Assembly (NCBI GenBank): GCA_033816765.1
Contig: JAVSIV010000070.1
Coordinates: 1-23,892 of the forward strand
Origin: Nothopassalora personata
Lineage: Eukaryota; Ascomycota; Dothideomycetes; Mycosphaerellales; Mycosphaerellaceae
Length of the DNA stretch: 23,892 bases
Reading direction: 5' to 3'
Positions 18,002-23,892 of the stretch are shown piece after piece. The translations under genes were made by a program, and so were the position numbers. Each line of letters starts with the position of its first letter. Position 1 is the stretch's first letter. The notes under the pieces were generated by a model, which was given only the letters and a program-made list of their open reading frames with translations, had not been told where the DNA came from and made no database searches.

Positions 18002-19318
18002 TCAATACAAGAAAGTTGGAATGTCATCGATCTTGCTCCTTTGCTTCTCTTCTGCTTGTTGCTTTGCTCGCGCCGCTCTGCGTTGAGCCATGGATTTGGA
18101 CGCCAAAGCTTGTCGGACAGGCGACGGACATGGCTCCCGCTTGATCTGTCTGCCTTGAGTCTGGCTAGCTAGCTCCTCTTTCGTGCGGACTTGTGACTTT
18201 AGCTCTTGCTTGATCTGCTTCTCCGGCGAGATGCCATCTTCTTTGGCTTTCTTTTCCGCTTCTCGTCGTTTTGCAAGGATGGCGGCTGTCCTTGACATCT
18301 TGATGGGTTTCGGCTGGGGTTCTGTATCGTTCTCGTTGTGAGAGGCAATCGAAAGTGGACACGGCTCGCGCACCGCTGGGGGCTTGTCATCGTTGCGGTG
18401 TGTAAAGCTTCGGGATCGCGATCTTGTTCTCGGCCTCTGACTCCTCTTCGGCTCACGCTCGGCCTGCACTGAGTTGGTGAACTGCTTGAAGACGCCGGAC
18501 TTCTTGACGGGCTCAGGTGTTGTTCGCTCCTCGATGGCCTTGCCACGGTGTTTCGTAGATGCGCTCGCAGTCGGCCTTGTCTTGGGCGCCAAGACATCGA
18601 GATCGTCCTCGTCCTCATCTTCCGTCTCGACGTCTGCCTCAATTGCAGAGATGTCCGCCCTCCTGTAAACCCTCTCCGCCCCTACCACATCCCTCGTCCT
18701 CCCGCCCGCAATTCTCGGCGTTCTCTGACTGTTACTCGCAAACCCCCTCAAGCTCTTCCTCGGCGTGCTCTGACTGGCTGTCATCAACCCAGCAAGCTGC
18801 GGATCCGCCATGTACTCTTCCTCCTCGTCATCACTATCATCCGCAGCAACAGCCTTCCTCTTCTTCGCCCTCTCCTCCGCCTCCATCCTCAACCTCAGCG
18901 CCCTACTCCCCGCATTCCCATCAGTGCCATGCCCAATCAACTTCAAAGTATCTGTACCACGAGCTTTCGCACGACGCCTAGTTCGCTCGTATTCGTCTTG
19001 GTGCAACGGCAAAGAGAAGAGTCGAGCGGTGGTTGTGAACTCGTCCTCGACCATCATGTACCTGTCGTCCATGGTGAAGCCCTCGCGCATGTACTCGACC
19101 GTGGGAGCGACTTTCACCGACGTGGGAGGAGAGCTGGACGGTTCGCGATGGGTATCACGCGTCCTGGATCTGCGCTGCGGACTGCTGCTGCCTATCGGTT
19201 CGAGATCCGAATTGACCAGATCGCCTGGGGAGGAGGAGCGCTTGCGTTCTGACTGTGCTTTGCGTGGTGCGGCTTTTTTTGCTGAAGGCTCCGTAAGCCA
19301 TGGAAGTGTTCGTGGCAT
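18002..19318 (-). CDS. Uncharacterised charged, probably nuclear fungal protein
   Basis: 438 aa from ATG 19318 (MPRTLPWLTE); the frame is open upstream to an ATG at 19546 but those 76 residues look like translated leader. The only well-structured part is about residues 70-120, with EYMREGFTMDDRYMMVEDEF and LHQDEYERTRRRAKAR; I recall similar blocks in uncharacterised fungal proteins. The rest is low complexity: Ser/Arg/Lys-rich N-terminus, acidic clusters (DDSDDEEEE at 161-169; EDEDEDD at 233-239), an RS-like basic stretch (about 291-305) and a Lys/Glu/Gln-rich C-terminal helix (about 343-430). IKQE (369-372) and IKRE (392-395) fit SUMOylation consensus sites. Basic clusters suggest nuclear localisation. 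Function unknown. Confidence 0.8.
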   Translation of the reverse strand: MPRTLPWLTEPSAKKAAPRKAQSERKRSSSPGDLVNSDLEPIGSSSPQRRSRTRDTHREPSSSPPTSVKVAPTVEYMREGFTMDDRYMMVEDEFTTTARLFSLPLHQDEYERTRRRAKARGTDTLKLIGHGTDGNAGSRALRLRMEAEERAKKRKAVAADDSDDEEEEYMADPQLAGLMTASQSTPRKSLRGFASNSQRTPRIAGGRTRDVVGAERVYRRADISAIEADVETEDEDEDDLDVLAPKTRPTASASTKHRGKAIEERTTPEPVKKSGVFKQFTNSVQAEREPKRSQRPRTRSRSRSFTHRNDDKPPAVREPCPLSIASHNENDTEPQPKPIKMSRTAAILAKRREAEKKAKEDGISPEKQIKQELKSQVRTKEELASQTQGRQIKREPCPSPVRQALASKSMAQRRAARAKQQAEEKQRSKIDDIPTFLY

Positions 19319-19630
19319 CTTTGCGGTGGTGGAACAAGTGCTGTCAGCCGGCGCAAGTAATGTCTTTGACGCGTTTCGGTCGCGTCGCTTTGATGGTGTT
19401 GGAGCTGACGAACTGCATAGCGAGAGCGAGGAGTATTCGTTATGACTGAGGCAGTGATTCTTTAGACAATGATTGAGCAAAGACGTGAATGGAATGAGGG
19501 CGACCAGCTCGAAGAGCAAGCGAATCCAAAGGCAATTCTCCGGCAATGCTCCGCAGACGGTGGCCTAGGCTTACAAAACCGGCAATTACGCTTATTCGAA
19601 ATCCTCACTCGCTGCACTCGCTCTTCCTCA
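19319..19630 (-). promoter_or_regulatory. Upstream region of the minus-strand gene
   Basis: Normal-composition DNA between the start codon and the AT-rich RIP-mutated block that begins around 19630. No other gene is seen. The promoter presumably lies here, but no clear core element stands out. Confidence 0.4.
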
Positions 19631-19724
19631 ACAATAATATTAATAATAGCAATACTACTGCGACTCGCTATTGTCGCCTACAATCGTAGCGAGTTGCGGC
19701 GGTGGCCTATTCCTCCTACTACGT

Positions 19725-19791
19725 AGGTAAGTTAGGCTCCTTAATAATAGTAGATAGTAAGTATTAAGGAGCTTACCTTACTTACTATTGT
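19725..19791. repeat. Imperfect inverted repeat at the edge of the AT-rich block
   Basis: GTAAGTTAGGCTCCTTAAT is followed about 30 bp later by ATTAAGGAGCTTACCTTAC, its near-perfect reverse complement (2 mismatches over 19 bases). It could be a hairpin or a remnant of element ends. Confidence 0.5.
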
Positions 19792-20060
19792 TATATTATA
19801 GCGGCGGGTATATTAACTTCTACTGCTATTACTATTTCTTTAACTCTATACTTATCAATATATATAAATCTAACTATAGACGACTTACTTAGCGATATTA
19901 GCCTTAGAATAACAATAATAATAGCGATAGCGATAGCAATAGCGATAGTACACCTAATCCGCGCTTACCCTTATAAACGCGGTTATTACTATAGCTTACG
20001 ATAGCGTAAGTACGATTCCGACTCGTTAGGCGTACGTAGGTAGACTAATAAACCTATAGT

Positions 20061-20690
20061 ATGTACCGACGCCCTCGTACCGCCGGTACTAACGATTTCT
20101 ACTACGTAAGCGAGTCGATATAGGCATAATAGCTAGGAGACTCGTAGAAGATAGATAAGGGTAGTATAAAGGTTACGAAGAATAATTTACGTAAGTTTAA
20201 CTAGGCTAGCCGTATTATAGAGACTAAAGAGGGTATATGTCTTATAGTAGACTTGCTATACTATATATACTAACTTATATTAATAGGTAAGCCGGCTTAG
20301 ACGGACTACGATACGTATAAGAGAGCTAGTATATACTATATAGTCTTTACTACTAATGCTAATAAGACTTACGCGTATTATAAGCGTAACGTTACGCGAA
20401 GGCTCGCTATAACTCTCGTAAATTAGTTAAGGAGCCTAGCGAGTCTAGTAAGTCTAGTAATAGTTTATTTAAGGCTTTCGAGGGTGTTTTAACTACTTCT
20501 AGCGAGGCTAGCGAGGCTAGTAAGATTAGTAAGGCTAGCGAGTCTAGTACTCGCCCTACTAATAATATATCGACTTACTTAGTCGCGGCGGAGGATTGTA
20601 TTTAGTAATTAGAGGGTACTATTAGCTGCTTAATTAAATTTATTAGCCGTCTACTAGGTAGCGAGTTAGTCGCTATATTTTACACTTAAT
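20061..20690 (+). pseudogene. Possible coding relic in the RIP-mutated block
   Basis: From ATG 20061 a frame with only TAA/TAG interruptions runs to about 20400 (NLRKFN, ASRIIETKEG, GKPA then TDYDTYKRAS, NANKTYAYYKRNVTRR). Several Tyr residues could have been Cys before TG to TA change, which would give a Cys-rich pattern. A second frame then continues with Ser/Glu repeats (EPSESSKSSNSLFKAFEG) and STYLVAAEDCI to about 20680, implying a frameshift or intron. I do not recognise the protein. Confidence 0.3.
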
Positions 20691-20890
20691 AATATAATAT
20701 TAAGTAGTCTACCTCCTATCTATATACTACGAGTCTATACTTCCCTCTACTTTTTCGGTCTTAGCTACCTCGTAGATAGCTTAATAATAAGCCTATTTCT
20801 CGGTGCCTTTATACGCTAGTTAACGTTAGGTAGACTCTAAAGTAATAGCTATAAGTCTAGCTACGAGTCTAGCTATATAATTATCGAAGC

Positions 20891-20977
20891 ACTAGTTACT
20901 ACTATAGACTCGCTTAAGGTACTAGTTACTACTAACTCGCTTAAGGTACTAGTTACTACTATAGTCTCGCTTAAGGA
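20891..20977 (+). repeat. Three tandem units of 30, 27 and 30 bp
   Basis: Each unit starts ACTAGTTACTACTA and ends CTCGCTTAAGG (20891-20920, 20921-20947, 20948-20977). All lengths are multiples of three and one frame reads LVTT..SLKV repeatedly, suggesting a former coding repeat. Confidence 0.75.
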
Positions 20978-21558
20978 CTCCTTCTTAATCTCTCTAATTT
21001 AACTCGTAGCTAGACTCGTACGCTCTTCCTTTACCTTCTTAACTAATACTTTACTAGCTATCGTACTTACTAGCTTATTATCTAAATGTTACGGATCGAT
21101 ATAGCGAAGACTCCCGTCTAACTAATCGATGCCTTATAGCTTATAGAGACGGCATAAGCTAATAAAACGTAGCGCGACGCTATAATAGCGCGACGACTAT
21201 CGAGCCTACGATATATCGAGCTAGCGCAATATAGCGCGCCTACTAAGAGCTTCGAGCTAGAAGCATTCTCCTATGTATTTAGGAACGTCGAGATGCCCTT
21301 ATAGCTTCGAGGCGTTTAACTTACTATTTAATATTACTATTTAGAATATACTATAACATAACCTCTACCTTACTGCTACTTAGTCTCTACGAGATAAGAT
21401 AGCTACTACTTTATTACTCTCCCTTAACTTCCTATCGGCCCGAGAATAAACCCGATTAAGCTTATCTTCTTAACTTATAATATTATTAGGTTATACTAAA
21501 CCTAATAGCTTTAAACGCCCTCTATAATAGGAGACCAATAGAGTAAACGGGGAACACC

Positions 21559-21720
21559 CGCCCCTAGTAAAGTAAGTAGAGCCCGACGACCTTAGACCGC
21601 GAACGATACTATTAATGCCTTAGCTACTTATATAGGTAACAATACCCTTAAGGTTAGTAAGCCGGAATACTACTATAGCGACCGAGATAAGTTCGACACT
21701 TAGGTTTCTTAGATAGATAT
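21559..21720 (+). pseudogene. Gypsy-type gag N-terminal fragment, interrupted
   Basis: One frame with TAG interruptions only reads TANDTINALATYIGNNTLKV then SKPEYYYSDRDKFDT-VS-IDI. This matches the pattern at the start of fungal Gypsy capsid domains (lys-pro-x-x-phe/tyr-x-gly-asp-arg). It is cut off at 21720 by the LTR that begins TGTTAGG. Confidence 0.55.
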
Positions 21721-22049
21721 TGTTAGGAACCGCTGTACGTTATCCTAACCGGGCTTGGATCTTTATAGAGATGTCTTAAACTCGTTAAGAAGGTAGTAGT
21801 CCTAAACAGTATATAGTGTATACTTAAAATAAGTTGAGCACGAGGCTCCTATCTACTTATAAAAGAGCATTGTCTATATAGTACTATGTCTTAGCGTAAC
21901 TAATTAGACTAAGTAAGCTAATTAGTCCTACTCTCCGTGCTCTGCCTAGCTCTCGTCGAGTAGCGAGGGAGCGCTCTTGTCCTAGTAGTTCCTTTAATCT
22001 CTTCGGTTAACGAGTGGCTATAGATGTCTCCACGAATTAAACCGTAATA
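21721..22049 (+). mobile_element. LTR related to the 341-bp family, RIP-mutated, starting a nested element
   Basis: It begins TGTTAGGAACCG and ends AACCGTAATA (CA to TA at the tip). Its central part, from GTTGAGCACGAGGCTCCTAT (about 21833) on, aligns with 9423 onward of the solo LTR at 9293-9633 with many C-to-T and G-to-A changes. It is not followed by a matching target duplication but by a further ORF, so it is the 5' LTR of a longer element inserted into the gag fragment. Confidence 0.65.
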
Positions 22050-22126
22050 CTATCCCCCTTCTAGCCTAGCTTCGTCCCGAAGCTTATAGGGTCCGGCATT
22101 TTCTTCGTTATTTCTATCGCGTAACG

Positions 22127-22981
22127 ATGGCCTTCCTTTTATCCATCTCTCCTAGTCCTTTATAAGCTAAATCAACTCTCCGCCGTAAACGTCTCGTTAA
22201 AGATATCGAAGAAAACGGTTACGAGATGGCTCCTTATTCTTACTGTCGTTCCTTAAAGCCTCTAGCTAATGGTAGTCGTCCCGCCTATATTGTAGGTCCG
22301 AGGTCTTCGAAGTGCTCCGAGTGTGTTAGGCACAATCGTAAATCCTACGACGTCTCTATAGCCTTCTCTTAATGGGAAAAACTCCGTTCCGTTCGTAAAT
22401 AGCTCCGCCGCGACCTAGAGTCTCTAGAGGAGGAGGAAATTAAGCTTCTTCGGCGCCTTACTAAAAAGCGCATAAAGAAGGTTCGCGTACGGAAATAGCT
22501 GCGTCTCGCTAAGCGTCGTACCGATAATGCGACCGGGAAGGCCCTCGACGAACTCGAGCTAGACGACCCCCCTATCGATCTTCCTTTCTCTATCCCCTCT
22601 AGCGTGGAGGTTCCCGAACTTCCTTTCCCTTTTTATAGTATCCTAGAGATGCCCCTTTAGGACTAGAGCGTCCTATCGGATGTGCCACTAGATAACCCCC
22701 TAGGTTCTCTTCTTCCTCCCGCCCTAGCGTCTTAATCCTCGTAAGTCGCGTTATCTAGTAGTTACGCCCTAGTGTCGCTGTGTTCACTTCTATGTCTTAG
22801 GTCATTAAATTAAGAGGCCGCTGTTTAATGCCTTGTCGTTAGGCTTGTTTCTACTAGGCAGATTTCGAGAAGAAGTTCTCGCATTCCTAGTATGCCGTTA
22901 TTGCCCGATTATGCGATACCCTAAATAAATCCAGCCCTTAAGGCTAATAAAAACTTTCCTCTACTGTCTCTAAACAAATGA
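22127..22981 (+). pseudogene. First ORF of the nested LTR element, Cys-containing, RIP-mutated
   Basis: ATG at 22127 and 285 codons to TGA at 22979-22981, interrupted only by TAA/TAG. Near the N-terminus are MAPYSYCRSLKPL and SSKCSECVRHNRKSYDV, a short Cys cluster with C-x-x-C like those in the first ORFs of many fungal LTR retrotransposons. A charged coiled-coil-like stretch follows (LRRDLESLEEEEIKLLRRLT, then KKRIKKVRV), then a Pro/Leu/Ser-rich tail. Probably gag-like nucleic-acid binding; exact role unknown. Sequence then switches to Copia, so the rest of this element is missing. Confidence 0.6.
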
Positions 22982-23465
22982 GATATTGCTTTATAAATAC
23001 TTGTGAACAAATGAAGGTCTTGCTATGTACAAATGAAAGTGTAGTTAGTCTCTAGAAGCCTCCCTTAGAGAATGTAGTTTAGTAACTTTAGCTTTATAAG
23101 CTAATCTATAAGCTACTGTGCAGTAGGAATATACTTAACTACAATTAAGCCTTCTTTATAAACATGTCTACAAAAGTGGTTCCTTAGTCTAACATGCTTA
23201 GTTCTTCTATAGTTAATGTAATCTCTAACTAGCTTAATAGTAGACTAGTTGTCTATAAAGATCTTAAAGGCTTAAGCTTTGTAGTTAGTTATTTTCTAGG
23301 TTTTATAGAGTAGATTTCTTAACTACATTACTTCCCTACAGCATTTAGTCAAGGCCATATACTCTACTTTAGTACTTAATAGCACTATCTCCTTCTATAG
23401 GTTAGATTTCTAGATAACAGGACATCTAGCTATTTTGACTAGGAGTCCTAAGGTGGATCTACCTA

Positions 23466-23882
23466 TTGGATGTCACCGTACCGGCGCCCATCATTCGCTT
23501 GGACCCGCGCGCACGTGCGTGGATCCCGCGCGCGCCGCTGACTAAGCCGGCCCGAGGGCTTGGCGCGTGTATATCTACCTCGCGCCCTCCGCGCCTCTCT
23601 TAGATAGACCGTCTATTCGACTTGTACCTTATCCGACCACGTGCTTGCACCTGCTTGTGACATTGGATCTCTAGAGAAATTAGAGTCTATGTAGATCTCT
23701 AGCTTTAGGGATTGTATTTTCTAAAGATTAGGCACTTATTAATTGTTCTAGCAATGTATCTCTAAACATGCTTTACTGCAGCAATATGTTCTACTAAAGG
23801 ATTAGCTAAGAATTTGGCTAAGTGGTTTATTACATAGGAGATATCTAGCCTAGTCTAGTTAGCCAGGTACTAGAGTTCCCTA
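23466..23882 (+). repeat. 417-bp direct repeat of 5901-6317
   Basis: Offset is exactly 17565. It covers the TTGGA target duplication, the 192-bp insertion and about 215 bp of RIP-mutated Copia, with the same mutations in both copies. Upstream flanks differ (5900 versus 23465). At the right end, 18 bp present at 6317-6334 are missing here, after which 23882-23890 matches 6335-6343. Confidence 0.92.
23471..23662. mobile_element. 192-bp GC-rich solo LTR-like insertion (copy 2)
   Basis: Identical to 5906-6097 with TTGGA at 23466-23470 and 23663-23667. Here both flanks are continuous Copia RNase H (minus strand: ...GATCCAA, insertion, TCCAATAGGTAGATCC...), so this locus shows the original insertion site. 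Confidence 0.85.
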
Positions 23883-23892
23883 TTATAATCGT

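Larger units (their letters stand above)
19631..21558. other. RIP-mutated relic DNA of unrecognised origin
   Basis: Nearly 2 kb of AT-rich sequence dominated by TA, with CG retained. It contains short runs of GCGATA and GCTAGCGAG units (19920-19950 and about 20495-20545). It is probably the upstream part of a retrotransposon whose gag fragment follows at 21559. Possible coding traces are listed separately. Confidence 0.5.
22982..23892 (-). pseudogene. Copia RNase H/3' fragment (second Copia locus)
   Basis: Minus-strand reading gives RLDISYVINHLA (upstream part, shared with 6098-6317). After the 192-bp insertion it continues with PIGRSTLGLLVKIARCPVI, LLSTKVEYMALTKCCREVM, STIKLVRDYINYRRTKHVRL and RNHFCRHVYKEGLIVVKYIP. 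This is the typical Copia RNase H C-terminus (RKSTSGY, SSTEAEYMA, KHIDIRYHF patterns). Stops are TAG/TAA. No LTR matching the 5' LTR at 11022-11122 is found beyond it. Confidence 0.85.

Noticed and set aside
18548..19445. Long plus-strand frames opposite the minus-strand gene (211 and 234 aa)
   Set aside because: Shadows caused by biased composition of the real gene; low-complexity translations.
19319..19546. N-terminal extension of the charged nuclear-type protein by 76 residues
   Set aside because: Composition differs from the rest and MPRTLPWL is a better start; a spliced upstream exon cannot be excluded.
1..23892. tRNA, rRNA, CRISPR, defence or biosynthetic cluster
   Set aside because: None seen; the repeats are transposon arms and tandem units, and the three host genes do not form an obvious pathway.

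Overview
The window looks like a transposon-rich, RIP-mutated stretch of a filamentous ascomycete genome (Pezizomycotina; Dothideomycetes is my best guess but is not proven). Three intact intron-poor genes sit in a normal-composition island (about 15.9-19.6 kb). On both sides lie AT-rich transposon relics, nearly stripped of CA and TG dinucleotides and full of TAA/TAG codons, as expected from repeat-induced point mutation (RIP).

The dominant structure is a giant inverted duplication. Bases 1-5902 are the reverse complement of 10239-16139, around a 4.3 kb spacer (5903-10238). Mirrored coordinates sum to 16140 near the outer ends and to 16141 inside. The one net offset is a C6/G5 homopolymer difference at 453-458 versus 15683-15687. 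Each arm carries, from outside in: about 240 bp of promoter DNA belonging to the gene at 16155; a 4.4 kb TA-flanked Tc1/mariner-like element with a dead DD34E transposase and a convergent, unrecognised 733-codon gene; about 410 bp of unmutated DNA; and the 5' LTR, primer-binding site and gag start of a Copia retrotransposon. The spacer holds the rest of that Copia (rest of gag, protease, integrase, reverse transcriptase, start of RNase H) on the minus strand. It is interrupted by two unmutated LTR-like insertions with clean 5-bp target duplications (341 bp, ATATA; 192 bp, TTGGA). The inner breakpoint of the duplication lies at the TTGGA edge of the 192-bp insertion. Both arms share the same RIP mutations, so the duplication came after RIP.

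The gene island holds a secreted NTF2-like protein (16155-16808, +), a short-chain dehydrogenase/reductase with Phe in place of the catalytic Tyr (17140-17883, +), and a convergent, charged, probably nuclear protein of unknown function (18002-19318, -). The right arm ends 15 bp before the first gene's start codon, so that gene's upstream region exists twice.

From about 19.63 kb to the end there is another nest of relics: unrecognised RIP-mutated DNA, a Gypsy-type gag fragment, an LTR element inserted into it (a diverged relative of the 341-bp LTR) with a Cys-containing first ORF, and a second Copia 3' fragment. That fragment carries the same 192-bp insertion as the spacer, as a 417-bp direct repeat of 5901-6317. 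No tRNA, rRNA, CRISPR or prokaryotic feature was seen. The most notable items are the post-RIP inverted duplication with its chimeric junction, which could also be an assembly artefact, and the two-gene mariner-like element.
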